Assembly: GCF_013267355.1 (NCBI RefSeq)
Contig: NZ_CP053985.1
Location: forward strand, 2,790,001-2,854,000
DNA length: 64,000 nucleotides
Source of the DNA: Achromobacter pestifer
Lineage (GTDB): Bacteria; Pseudomonadota; Gammaproteobacteria; Burkholderiales; Burkholderiaceae_B
Reading direction: 5' to 3'
The translations under genes were made by a program, and so were the position numbers. The notes below the pieces were generated by a model. The model was given only the letters and a program-made list of their open reading frames with translations. It had not been told where the DNA came from and did no database searches. Positions within the stretch are counted from its first letter, which is position 1; every line of letters begins with the position of its first letter. This document shows positions 16,064 to 24,536 of the stretch, piece after piece.

Positions 16064-16959
16064 TGAGCAAAGAGCCCGAATTCCTTGCCAAGCCACACGA
16101 TCCCGCCGATCCCAGTCCCTGGCTGGCGCTGTACCTGGACCGCAGCACGCCCTTGCCCGACAAGGTGAAGAAGGCCTGGCTGACGGATTCCAGCTGCGCC
16201 TCGCGCCAGTACCTGCTGCCCTTTCTGCGGCCGCTGGCGCGCGCCTTCATCATCCTGATCCAGGTCATCAAGACCTTCCTGCCGCGCCGCTGGTCGCATT
16301 CGAAGCTGTTGCACCGCATCCTGGCCTGGGGCCTGAAGCGCTTCGTGTCGCCCGAGGCCAACTGGCTGATCCTGCGCCACTTCCACCTGGGCGCGCAGAT
16401 CCTGTCCTTCATCGCCGCTAATTCGCCGGTGCGCATTGCGACCACGCCGCTGGAGCCGCGCAACATCGATGATCTGAAGGACGAACTCTTCGTTAAGCAC
16501 GACCTGAACCTGTTCAACTTCGTCATCCGTTTGAACCAGGCGTTGCGTGATGCCGGCGTGGAGATGCATGCGCCGGAACGGGTCGATTTCTCGATGATCC
16601 GCGATCCGGACCTGCTGCTCGAGGACATGCCGCAGGGCAAGCTGAATTTCCTGGACCTGCAAAGCGCCATCGAGCTGTTCACGCCGCTGTACCAGCTGAT
16701 GCTGACCGACAACGACTTCTGGCGCGCGGCCAATTCGCTGCAGCTGGACGAGACCATCGGCATCTATGCGGCCAAGCTGCTGGGCGCGCCGCAGCACCTG
16801 ATCCTGGTCAACAACAACCATCCGCTGGTGCCGATGTCGACCCTGCGCGCGGGCTACCGGCTGGTGCTGCATGGACTGTCCACCGAGATGCTGCACAGCC
16901 TGCTGATGGAAATGAAAGAGGCGCAGCAAGGCGGCGAGGCGCCCGCGCCGATCGCCTGA
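16063..16959 (+). CDS. Unrecognised protein of the lipid operon
   Basis: A 298-residue protein I do not recognise. It starts at an ATG that overlaps the preceding stop codon (TGATG); an in-frame GTG one codon earlier is possible. It has a short hydrophobic stretch at about residues 49-73 (LLPFLRPLARAFIILIQVIK) and is otherwise soluble-looking and helical, with conserved-looking acidic and histidine residues (LRHFHLGAQIL, NLFNFVIRLNQALRDAG, LILVNNNHPLVPMSTLRAGY). Tight coupling to the ketosynthase fusion implies a shared pathway, perhaps as an accessory or membrane partner. No catalytic motif is evident. Confidence 0.7.
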   Translation: MSKEPEFLAKPHDPADPSPWLALYLDRSTPLPDKVKKAWLTDSSCASRQYLLPFLRPLARAFIILIQVIKTFLPRRWSHSKLLHRILAWGLKRFVSPEANWLILRHFHLGAQILSFIAANSPVRIATTPLEPRNIDDLKDELFVKHDLNLFNFVIRLNQALRDAGVEMHAPERVDFSMIRDPDLLLEDMPQGKLNFLDLQSAIELFTPLYQLMLTDNDFWRAANSLQLDETIGIYAAKLLGAPQHLILVNNNHPLVPMSTLRAGYRLVLHGLSTEMLHSLLMEMKEAQQGGEAPAPIA

Positions 16960-16963
16960 GGTC

Positions 16964-17836
16964 TCAGCGCTTTTCCGCGTACACGCCGAAGCGCTGCAGC
17001 TGGGCTTCGCTATTGGCGATTTCGCGCAGGCTTTCCTCGCCGCTGTGCGCCACCAGCAGGGCGGCCAGCGTCTGCGCGATGGATAGCGCGGGCACCACCG
17101 ACGGAAACAGCGAGGGCGTATCGTTGGCCACCAGCAGCAACGCCTTGGCACCCGGGGCGATGGGCGACACCGCGCTGTCGGTGACCGCAATGACGCCGGC
17201 GCCGCGCTCGCGGGCGAATTCGACCGCCGTGACCGCTGCCTGCGCATAGGGCGCCTGGCTGAAGGCGACCAACGCGTCGTCTGGCCCGATGCGGCGCAAC
17301 TCGTCGGCCAGCGTGCCGCCCACGCCGCTAAGCAGCGTCACCTTGTCCAGGAACATGCCGCAGGCATAGCTGAAGTGATAGGCCGCCGGATACAGGCTGC
17401 GCAGGCCGATGACATAGATGCGGCGCGCGTCGGCCAGCAGGCCATGTGCGGCCTTCAACGCGGGCAGGGCGGCGGGACCGAGGCTGCTGCCCAGGTTGCG
17501 AACTTCGGCATCTAGGATGTCGGCGACCAGCCCCGCGTCGGCGTCGTGCTGCGGGCGCTTGCGCAGCGCGGTGGCGCGGCCCGCGAAGCTGGATCCGCCC
17601 GCGGCCAGCCAGTCGCGGTAGGGCTGGCGGAACGCCTCGTAGGTGTCAAAGCCCAGCTGGCGCGCCAAGCGCAGCATGACGCCGGCTTGCACGCCGGCAT
17701 GGCCGGCCGCGGCGCGCATCGACTCCAGGGCGATGTCCTTGGGATGATCGATCGCATAGCGGGCTGCCTGCCGCAACTTGGGCGGCAGGGCGGAAAACTG
17801 GGCTTCGATCAGTTTGTCGATGGCGGCTTTATCCAT
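16964..17836 (-). CDS. MurR/RpiR-family transcriptional regulator
   Basis: A 290-residue regulator with an N-terminal RpiR helix-turn-helix (about residues 1-77, with AGHAGVQAGVMLRLARQLGF as the DNA-binding helices) and a C-terminal SIS domain (about 120-265, with IYVIGLRSLYPAAYHFSYAC and ALVAFSQAPYAQ). SIS domains usually sense phosphosugars, but the neighbouring aminotransferase, Bug protein and M81 peptidase suggest an amino compound or peptide here. The start is the ATG opening MDKAAIDKL, 26 bases from the end of the aminotransferase gene, so the two are likely co-transcribed. Confidence 0.88.
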   Translation of the reverse strand: MDKAAIDKLIEAQFSALPPKLRQAARYAIDHPKDIALESMRAAAGHAGVQAGVMLRLARQLGFDTYEAFRQPYRDWLAAGGSSFAGRATALRKRPQHDADAGLVADILDAEVRNLGSSLGPAALPALKAAHGLLADARRIYVIGLRSLYPAAYHFSYACGMFLDKVTLLSGVGGTLADELRRIGPDDALVAFSQAPYAQAAVTAVEFARERGAGVIAVTDSAVSPIAPGAKALLLVANDTPSLFPSVVPALSIAQTLAALLVAHSGEESLREIANSEAQLQRFGVYAEKR

Positions 17837-17862
17837 CTGCGCTCCGGGTAAGGTGCCGCGTA

Positions 17863-19194
17863 TTATGGCGTATCGTCCGCCAGCGCCAGGTCGATGGCGC
17901 GGGCCAGCGCGTCCACTGCGAAGGCCAGTTCGTCGGCGCTGCTGATGTATGGGGGCGCCAGCAGCACGTGGTCGCCATGTTTGCCGTCCACGGTGCCGCC
18001 GCCCGGATAGCACAGCAGGCCCAGCTCGCGCGCCTGGGCCTTGATGCGCGCATGCAGGCGGCGCTGCGGCGCGAATGCGCGCAGGCTGCCGGGATCCTCG
18101 GCCAGCTCCACGCTCCAGAACATGCCCCGGCCGCGGATGTCGGCGACGTGCGGATGCTTAGCCAGGCGCGCCGCCAGCATGGCGCCGAACTGCGCGCCCA
18201 TGTCCGCCACGCGCGCCACCAGCTTGTCGCGCAGCACGATGCGCTGCACCGCCAGCGCCGCCGCGCAAGCCACCGGATGGCCGACATAGGTGTAGCCGTG
18301 CTGGAACGCGCCCGAGCCCGCATTGATGGCGCCGATGACCCGGTCGTGCGCCAGCACCGCGCCGATCGGCAGATAGCCCCCGCCCAAGCCCTTGGCCAGC
18401 GTCAGCAGGTCCGGTATCACGCCTTCCTGTTCGAAGGCGTGATAGCTGCCGGTGCGGCCCAGTCCGCACATGACTTCGTCCAGGATTAGCAGCACGCCGT
18501 GGCGGTCGCACACCTGGCGGATTTTGCGGAAGTAGCCGGGCACGGGCGCGACCGTGCCGGCAGTTGCACCGACCACCGTTTCGGCGATGAAGGCGGACAC
18601 GGTATCCGGACCCAGCCGCAGGATCTCGGCATCCAGTTCGGCGGCCAGGCGGTCGGTGTACTGCTCGTCCGTTTCGCCAGCCTCGCGGTAGTGCAGGGCA
18701 AAGCAGGGCGAGACGTGATGGCTTTCGATCAACACGGGCTGGTACAGCGCGCGGCGGCCGGCGTTGCCGCCCACCGACAAGGCCGCCAACGTGTTGCCGT
18801 GGTAGCTCTGGCGCCGCGCGATGTAGCGGTAGCGCTCTGGCTCGCCGCGCTCCACGTGGTATTGACGCGCCATCTTCAGGGCGGTCTCCACCGCTTCCGA
18901 ACCGCCCGAAACGAAATAGGCGTTGCCCAGGCCGGCGGGACTGTTGGCCGCCAGCAGCTCGGCCAGCTCTTCGGCCGCCGGCGTGGTGAAGAAGCTGGTG
19001 TGCGCGTATTCCAGCGCGTCCAGCTGCGCGACGGCCGCGGCGCGCACTTCGGGGTGCGCGTGTCCCAGGCACGAGACCGCCGCGCCGCCCGAGGCGTCGA
19101 AGTAGCGCCGGCCTTCCTGGTCGACGATGAAGCAGCCTTCGCCCTTGATGGCGACGGGCAGGGGGCTGGAGTTGCGATGGATGATGCGGCTCAT
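17863..19194 (-). CDS. Class III (omega) PLP-dependent aminotransferase
   Basis: A 443-residue fold type I aminotransferase of subgroup III. The Schiff-base lysine is Lys268 (LLTLAKGLGGGYLPIGA), the PLP-ring aspartate is Asp239 (LLILDEVMCGLGRTG), and VSGGSEAVETALKMARQY binds the phosphate. Such enzymes deaminate omega-amino acids, diamines or beta-alanine-type substrates with pyruvate or oxoglutarate as acceptor. It is divergent from the Bug and M81 genes and precedes the RpiR gene, which suggests one catabolic regulon: uptake, hydrolysis, transamination. The specific substrate is unknown. Confidence 0.9.
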   Translation of the reverse strand: MSRIIHRNSSPLPVAIKGEGCFIVDQEGRRYFDASGGAAVSCLGHAHPEVRAAAVAQLDALEYAHTSFFTTPAAEELAELLAANSPAGLGNAYFVSGGSEAVETALKMARQYHVERGEPERYRYIARRQSYHGNTLAALSVGGNAGRRALYQPVLIESHHVSPCFALHYREAGETDEQYTDRLAAELDAEILRLGPDTVSAFIAETVVGATAGTVAPVPGYFRKIRQVCDRHGVLLILDEVMCGLGRTGSYHAFEQEGVIPDLLTLAKGLGGGYLPIGAVLAHDRVIGAINAGSGAFQHGYTYVGHPVACAAALAVQRIVLRDKLVARVADMGAQFGAMLAARLAKHPHVADIRGRGMFWSVELAEDPGSLRAFAPQRRLHARIKAQARELGLLCYPGGGTVDGKHGDHVLLAPPYISSADELAFAVDALARAIDLALADDTP

Positions 19195-19257
19195 GGTGTG
19201 GGGCGGCGGTTCGCGGTCTGGTTTGTCAAATAAAACACATGGTATATTTATTGTAAA

Positions 19258-19278
19258 AATAAACCAAACGGTTTTATT
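19258..19278. promoter_or_regulatory. Possible RpiR operator in the divergent promoter region
   Basis: AATAAACC (19258-19265) and GGTTTTATT (19270-19278) form a nearly perfect inverted repeat in the AT-rich gap between the aminotransferase and Bug genes. It is a candidate site for the RpiR protein; a weaker AATAAAAC lies on the other side of the gap. Confidence 0.45.
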
Positions 19279-19323
19279 GTCGCGTAGGCCGTTGCATCGT
19301 CATCATTCGCTCAAGGGGGCGTC

Positions 19324-20304
19324 ATGAAGTTTTCCCATCTGTTGCGTCGTTGGACTGTCGGGATTGCGGCGGCTGCCGCGTTGGGCGCGGCCGGGCAGGC
19401 CGGCGCCGCCTGGCCGGAGCAGCCGCTGCGGCTGGTGGTGCCATTCGCCGCCGGCGGCACCACCGATCTGCTGGGCCGCCTGATGGCGGAAGGGCTGGGC
19501 GCCGAACTCGGCCAGTCCGTGGTGGTGGTCAACAAGGCTGGCGCGGGCGGCAGCCTGGGCGCGTCCGAGGTGGCCCACGCGCAGCCGGACGGCTACACCC
19601 TGCTGCTGGGCACGCCCGGCACGCAGATCATCAACGCCTACGTCTACAAGAAGATCGGCTACGACCCGGTCAAGGATTTCGCGCCGGTCGCCTACGTGGC
19701 GCAGGTGCCGAACGTGGTGCTGACGCATCCCGGTTCGGGCCTGAAGACCATGGACGACCTGCTGCGCACCGCGCGCGCCGAGCCCGGACGCCTGAACTGG
19801 GGGTCGCCCGGCGTGGGCAGCTCGGGCCATCTGGCGCTGGAGATGATCAAGCGCATGGGCAAGGTGGACATCCGCCACGTGCCGTACAAGGGCGCCAGCC
19901 AGGCCAACAATGACCTGCTGGGCGGCCAGATCGACCTGTCGGCCGACAACCTGCCCACCGCCCTGCCGCTGATCAAGGCGGGCAAGCTGGTGGCCCTGGG
20001 CGTGACCTCGGCCCAGCCGGTCGCCGCGGCGCCGGGCGTGGCCGCCATCGCGCAGTCCGTGCCGGGCTTCGAGCTGACCTCGTGGTTCGTGGTGATGGCG
20101 CCCGCCGGCACGCCGCAGCCCGTCATCGACAAGCTCAACGCCGCCGCTCAGCGGGTGCTGGATGCGCCCGCCACGCGCGAACGGTTGGCCGCGTTGGCCG
20201 CGCAGCCCATGGGTGGCACGCCGCAAGCCTTGGCGCAGCATCTGCAGACGGAGCGCGAGAAGTACCGTGTGGTGATCGAAGGCACCGACATCCGTCCGGA
20301 ATAA
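19324..20304 (+). CDS. Bug-family (TctC) tripartite tricarboxylate transporter substrate-binding protein
   Basis: A 326-residue periplasmic binding protein. The signal peptide (residues 1-28, ending AGQAGA) is followed by the Bug signature WPEQPLRLVVPFAAGGTTD, the ligand-loop region AGAGGSLGASEVAHAQPDGY, and GSPGVGSSGHLALEM. Bug proteins bind carboxylates, amino acids or amides and are greatly expanded in Bordetella and Achromobacter. No TctA/TctB membrane genes are adjacent, as is common for these orphans. It leads a two-gene unit with the M81 peptidase, 12 bases downstream. Confidence 0.92.
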   Translation: MKFSHLLRRWTVGIAAAAALGAAGQAGAAWPEQPLRLVVPFAAGGTTDLLGRLMAEGLGAELGQSVVVVNKAGAGGSLGASEVAHAQPDGYTLLLGTPGTQIINAYVYKKIGYDPVKDFAPVAYVAQVPNVVLTHPGSGLKTMDDLLRTARAEPGRLNWGSPGVGSSGHLALEMIKRMGKVDIRHVPYKGASQANNDLLGGQIDLSADNLPTALPLIKAGKLVALGVTSAQPVAAAPGVAAIAQSVPGFELTSWFVVMAPAGTPQPVIDKLNAAAQRVLDAPATRERLAALAAQPMGGTPQALAQHLQTEREKYRVVIEGTDIRPE

Positions 20305-20316
20305 GCGGGGAAACGC

Positions 20317-21813
20317 ATGGGCAAGGGCATGAAGAAAAGGCTGGCGGTGGCGCGCTTCTGGTACGAAGGCAACGCCTTCTGCCCGGTGCCCTGCACCATG
20401 GCGGATTTCGAACGGCGCGAGTGGCGCAAGGGCGACGACGCCTTGGCCGCCGCCGCTGGCACGGCCACCGAACTCGGCGAAGTGGCCGAGTTCGCCCGTG
20501 CGCATCCGGACTGGGAGGTCGTGGCCTTGCGCTGCGCGTCCGCCCTGCCTGGCGGGCCGATAGAGGACGCCGTGCACCGTGCCTTTACCGAAGAGGTGCT
20601 GGCCGGGCTGGCCGCGGACGAGGCCGGCTGGGATGCTGTCTACCTGTCGTTGCACGGCGCCGCCATCACCGACCGGCGCCAGACCCCCGACCTGGACTTC
20701 GTGCGGGCCTTGCGGGTTCTGCTGCCCGAGGTACCCCTGGGCGCGAGCTTCGACCTGCATGCCAACCTGGCTCCTGAGCTGGGCGGCCTGCTGGATTGCG
20801 CCAGCGGCTACAAGACTTATCCCCACATCGACATGCGGGAAGCTGCACAGCGCGTGCTCGACATGCTGTTGCGCACGCAGGCCGGCACGCTGTCGCCGCG
20901 GGTGCTGGTGGCCAAGCCGGACCTGCTGCTGTCCAGCTTCAACATGCGCACCGATGCCGGCCCCATGCGTGAATTGCAGGATCTCGCCGCCGCTCAGATG
21001 GGCGAAGGCGTGGCCGAAGTCTCGGTGTTCGGCGGCTTTCCATATGCGGATACCGCCGATACCGGCGCATCGGTGCTCGTGGTGGCCGACACGGCTCGCG
21101 ATGCCGCGGGCAAGCTGGCGCAGACCGCGGCCGAGGCCATGATGGCCGCAATGCGGCGCCTGGCGCCTGCGTTTGCGGTCATCCTGCCGACGCCGCAAGA
21201 GGGCTTGGCGCAAGCCGTGAAAGCGGCGCGCGCGGGCGGCCTGGTGGCCGTCACCGATCCGGGCGACAACCCGCTGTCTGGCGGCGTGTGCGACACGCCG
21301 GCGCTGTTCCGCGCCTTGCTGGATGCGCGTATCGATCTGCCTTGCGTGTTCGCCAGCTTCGCGGACCCGGACGCGGTCAGGCGCGCCTATGAGGCAGGGC
21401 TGGGCGGCGATTGCGAACTGGCCCTGGGCGGCCGCGTGAGCCGCGACTTCGGTGCGCCGGTGCACGCGGCGTTCCGCGTCGAACGCTATACCGATGGTGA
21501 ATTCAGCAATACCGGTCCGATGGAAACGGGCGTGCGCACGAGTTGCGGACGCACCGTGCTGCTGTCGCTGCGCGACCGCCCCAATGTGCGGGTCATCGTC
21601 ACCGAACTGGTGGCGCCGGCCAACGATCCGGGCTTCTTCGCGCTGCACGGCGTCGATCTCGATCAGGTGCGGCTGCTGTGCGTGAAGGCCAAGAACCACT
21701 TCCGCGCGGCCTTCCTGCCGCTGTGCGCCGCGATCATCGACGTCGACGCGCCCGGACCGGCGGCGCTGGATCTGAGGCTGCTGCCGTTCCGGCATGCGCG
21801 CAGGACGCACTGA
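20317..21813 (+). CDS. M81-family metallopeptidase (MlrC-like)
   Basis: A 498-residue protein of peptidase family M81, named for MlrC, which cleaves the linearised microcystin tetrapeptide. Visible family segments are ARFWYEGNAFCP at the N-terminus, SLHGAAI and SFDLHANLAPE (likely zinc ligands), SGYKTYPHIDMREAA, VTDPGDNPLSGGVCDTP, and the C-terminal LLCVKAKNHFRAAF. Most bacterial relatives act on unknown peptides or amides. Pairing with a Bug protein and divergence from an aminotransferase suggest uptake and cleavage of an amino-acid derivative. The ATG at 20332 (MKKR) is an alternative start. Confidence 0.85.
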   Translation: MGKGMKKRLAVARFWYEGNAFCPVPCTMADFERREWRKGDDALAAAAGTATELGEVAEFARAHPDWEVVALRCASALPGGPIEDAVHRAFTEEVLAGLAADEAGWDAVYLSLHGAAITDRRQTPDLDFVRALRVLLPEVPLGASFDLHANLAPELGGLLDCASGYKTYPHIDMREAAQRVLDMLLRTQAGTLSPRVLVAKPDLLLSSFNMRTDAGPMRELQDLAAAQMGEGVAEVSVFGGFPYADTADTGASVLVVADTARDAAGKLAQTAAEAMMAAMRRLAPAFAVILPTPQEGLAQAVKAARAGGLVAVTDPGDNPLSGGVCDTPALFRALLDARIDLPCVFASFADPDAVRRAYEAGLGGDCELALGGRVSRDFGAPVHAAFRVERYTDGEFSNTGPMETGVRTSCGRTVLLSLRDRPNVRVIVTELVAPANDPGFFALHGVDLDQVRLLCVKAKNHFRAAFLPLCAAIIDVDAPGPAALDLRLLPFRHARRTH

Positions 21814-21874
21814 CCGGGGTGCAAGACCTGCGGAAATAGCGGCGCGGACCCGCGCGCCTTGGTGTTGACCCTGC

Positions 21875-21902
21875 GTTACACGGCAAGGGCCTTGCGCTAT
21901 AT
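21875..21902 (+). promoter_or_regulatory. Putative sigma-70 promoter of the antiporter gene
   Basis: TTACAC (21875-21880), 16 bases, TATATT (21897-21902), about 70 bases before the antiporter start codon. Confidence 0.45.
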
Positions 21903-21973
21903 TGCGACCCTTGTCCCGCAAGCCCGCCGGGCGGCGTCCGCGCTGTCGAATCCCCATTCCGGAAGTCGTTTAC

Positions 21974-23257
21974 ATGCCCCAGACACTTGAAGTCATCGCC
22001 ACTCTTCTGTTCGCCGTGGCGGTTCTTCATACCTTCTCGGTTCCCTTCTTCGCGCGGCTCGCGCATCGTGGCGGACCGCATGCGGGCATCTGGCATCTGT
22101 TCTCCGAAGTCGAGGCCGTGTTCGGCGTCTGGGCCTTCGTGCTGATCGTGGCGATGGCCGCGCTGTCGGGCCCCTCGCATGCCATCGAATACATGGACAC
22201 GCGCAACTTCACCGAGCCGCTCTTCGTCTTCGTGATCATGGTGGTGGCGGCCAGCCGGCCCATATTGGAACTGGTGGGAACGCTGGTGCGGCTGGTGGCG
22301 CGCGTGCTGCCGCTGCCGCGCGAACTCGCCACCTTCTTCGTGGTGATGTCGCTGGTGCCGCTGGGCGGCTCCTTCATCACCGAACCCGCCGCGATGACGC
22401 TGGCCGCCATCCTGCTGCGCGACGCCTACTTCCGCAGCAGCGGGCGCGCGGGCTTCAAATACCTGACGCTCGGCGTGCTGTTCGTCAACGTCTCCATCGG
22501 CGGTGTGCTGACCTCCTATGCCGCGCCGCCGGTGCTGATGGTGGCCACCACCTTCGGCTGGGATTCCACCTTCATGGCGCAGCATTTCGGCTGGCGCGCC
22601 GCGATCGCCGTCTGCCTGAACGCGGCCCTGCTTACCTTCGTCTGCCGCAAGGCGCTGCTGGAGCGCTCGGTGGGCACGGGCGGCGGCGTGGACGCGCCCG
22701 AAAGCGGCGATGCGCGCGGGCCGGTGCCGCTGCTGGTCATGCTGGTGCACCTGGTCTTCCTGGTCGCCGTGGTGCTCAGCGCGCATCATCCGGCCATCTT
22801 CATGGGCCTCCTGATGATGTTCATCGGCTTCACCGAAGCCTACAAGCGTCACCAGAGCCGCCTGATGATCAAGGAAGGCCTGATGGTCGGCTTCTTCCTG
22901 GCCGGGCTGGTGGTGCTGGGCGGCTTGCAAAAGTGGTGGCTGCAGGACCTGCTGGGCGGGCTTGAACCCTTCGTGCTGTTCTGGGGCGCGACCGCGCTCA
23001 CCGCCATCACCGACAACGCCGCGCTGACCTACCTGGGATCGCTGGTCGAAGGCACCAACGAGGCCTGGCGCTACATGCTGGTGGCTGGGGCGGTCACGGG
23101 CGGGGGGCTGACGGTGATCGCCAACGCACCCAACCCGGCCGGCTTCGCCATCCTGAAGAACCACTTCCCGGACGGCAGCATTTCGTCGGGGCGGCTGTTC
23201 CTGTCGGCCCTGGCGCCGACCCTGGTGGCGGCGGTCATGTTCCTGCTTCCTGTATAG
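21974..23257 (+). CDS. Putative Na+/H+ antiporter (PF07399-like membrane protein)
   Basis: A 427-residue integral membrane protein with about eleven hydrophobic helices. Polar residues within helices, such as GGSFITEPAAMTLAAILLRD, VSIGGVLTSYAAPPVLMV and TAITDNAALTYLGSL, are typical of ion-transporter superfamily proteins and match the putative sodium/proton antiporter family as I know it. The start is the ATG opening MPQTLEVIATLLF, right before the first membrane helix; a longer frame upstream has no membrane character. It stands alone after a good promoter. Confidence 0.8.
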   Translation: MPQTLEVIATLLFAVAVLHTFSVPFFARLAHRGGPHAGIWHLFSEVEAVFGVWAFVLIVAMAALSGPSHAIEYMDTRNFTEPLFVFVIMVVAASRPILELVGTLVRLVARVLPLPRELATFFVVMSLVPLGGSFITEPAAMTLAAILLRDAYFRSSGRAGFKYLTLGVLFVNVSIGGVLTSYAAPPVLMVATTFGWDSTFMAQHFGWRAAIAVCLNAALLTFVCRKALLERSVGTGGGVDAPESGDARGPVPLLVMLVHLVFLVAVVLSAHHPAIFMGLLMMFIGFTEAYKRHQSRLMIKEGLMVGFFLAGLVVLGGLQKWWLQDLLGGLEPFVLFWGATALTAITDNAALTYLGSLVEGTNEAWRYMLVAGAVTGGGLTVIANAPNPAGFAILKNHFPDGSISSGRLFLSALAPTLVAAVMFLLPV

Positions 23258-23498
23258 GGCGGCGGGGCCGGCAAAGCCCCGGGCGGCGGCTTCCTGGCCT
23301 CCTCCGAGGCGGGCCGCCGGGGCCGGACACCGGCCGTTCACGAAAAACCGCTAAAATTCAAGACTTTCCCGTATTTTTTCCGGCCTCGCCCACCCGCCGC
23401 TTCCGTTCGGACCAGGTCTTGCGACCCGGTCCGGCCCCGGACATTGCGTCCGGCCACAGCGGTTCTTGATACGCCGGGCCCGCGCCTGGGAGTCCTAG

Positions 23499-23813
23499 AT
23501 GCCCATTTACGCTTACAAGTGCAGCGCCTGCGGCCATGCCAAAGACGTCTTGCAGAAGATTTCCGATGCGCCGCTTTCGGTTTGCCCCGAATGCGGCCAA
23601 AGCACGTTCTCCAAGCAGGTGACCGCGGCTGGATTCCAGCTCAAGGGCTCCGGCTGGTATGTCACGGATTTCCGTGGCAACGGCAACGGCGGCAGCCAAG
23701 GCGCCACTCCGGCCGCCGCGCCGGCGTCTGCTGAAAGTACCGCGCCCGCCGCCGCGCCCGCGGCAGCTCCGGCCGCCCCTGCCGCGCCCGCTGCCGGTAG
23801 CGCCGCTTCCTAG
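23499..23813 (+). CDS. FmdB-family zinc-ribbon protein
   Basis: A 104-residue small protein with the FmdB/CxxC regulatory zinc ribbon: MPIYAYKCSACGHAKDVLQK, with Cys8, Cys11, Cys29 and Cys32 as ligands. The C-terminal 40 residues are Ala/Pro low complexity, typical of this family. Function is unknown; FmdB was first seen as a presumed regulator in methylotrophs. In related bacteria it precedes DUF502 and aspS, as here. Confidence 0.9.
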   Translation: MPIYAYKCSACGHAKDVLQKISDAPLSVCPECGQSTFSKQVTAAGFQLKGSGWYVTDFRGNGNGGSQGATPAAAPASAESTAPAAAPAAAPAAPAAPAAGSAAS

Positions 23814-23823
23814 AGCACACGCG

Positions 23824-24495
23824 ATGCGTATGCGCGTCATCAAGAAGTACTTCATCACCGGCCTGCTGATCTGGGTTCCCCTGGTCATCACGGTGTGGGT
23901 GCTGGGCTTGCTGGTCGCGACCCTCGAAGGGTTCGTGCCTGGCTTCTTGTCGTCCGAATCGCTGTTCGGCATCGACATCCCCGGCTTCCGCTTCGTCCTG
24001 GTCGTGGTGGTGGTGCTGCTGACGGGCGTATTCGCGGCCAACCTGATCGGCCGCACCATGGTGGACCAGTGGGAAAACCTGCTGGGCCGCATACCGCTGG
24101 TGCGTTCGATCTACAACTCGGTCAAGCAGGTCAGCGATACCGTGCTTGCTCCCAACGGTCAGGCATTCCGCCGCGCGGTGCTGGTGCAGTATCCGCGCGC
24201 CGGCAGCTGGACCATTGCTTTCGTTACCGGCACGCCCAGCGGCGAAGTGGCCGACCGGCTTCCCGGCGACCACATCAGCGTGTACGTGCCGACCACGCCG
24301 AATCCCACGTCCGGCTTTTTCCTGATGGTCCCGCGCGCTGACGCGATGGATCTTCAGATGAGCGTGGACGCGGCATTGAAGTACATCGTTTCCATGGGCG
24401 TGGTCGCCCCGGTCCAGGCGGCGACGCCCGCGGACCGGCCGGCCGCTCCCGTCCCGGCTCCCGGCGCGCAAGACGCGCCTCGCGCCGATTCGTAA
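23824..24495 (+). CDS. DUF502 family membrane protein
   Basis: A 223-residue protein with two N-terminal membrane helices (about residues 9-32 and 52-76) and a soluble domain containing GRIPLVRSIYNSVKQVSDT and NPTSGFFLMVPRADAMDL, the hallmarks of DUF502. The C-terminal tail is Pro/Ala rich. Function unknown. It starts 8 bases after fmdB, and aspS follows 41 bases on, so the three are probably one operon. Confidence 0.9.
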   Translation: MRMRVIKKYFITGLLIWVPLVITVWVLGLLVATLEGFVPGFLSSESLFGIDIPGFRFVLVVVVVLLTGVFAANLIGRTMVDQWENLLGRIPLVRSIYNSVKQVSDTVLAPNGQAFRRAVLVQYPRAGSWTIAFVTGTPSGEVADRLPGDHISVYVPTTPNPTSGFFLMVPRADAMDLQMSVDAALKYIVSMGVVAPVQAATPADRPAAPVPAPGAQDAPRADS

Positions 24496-24536
24496 CCCTT
24501 ACGCTACAACCAAGCACATAAACGGAGTCATCCCGC

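Noticed and set aside
14072..16096. 674-codon open frame opposite the ketosynthase fusion
   Set aside because: Shadow of a high-GC gene; translation lacks domains and crosses the plus-strand gene boundaries.
19303..21957. 884-codon open frame on the minus strand across the Bug and M81 genes
   Set aside because: It spans two clear plus-strand genes and their junction, with Arg/His/Gln-rich low-complexity translation and no family signature.
21734..23341. 535-codon open frame opposite the antiporter gene
   Set aside because: The plus-strand frame encodes a coherent polytopic membrane protein; the minus frame is charged low complexity.
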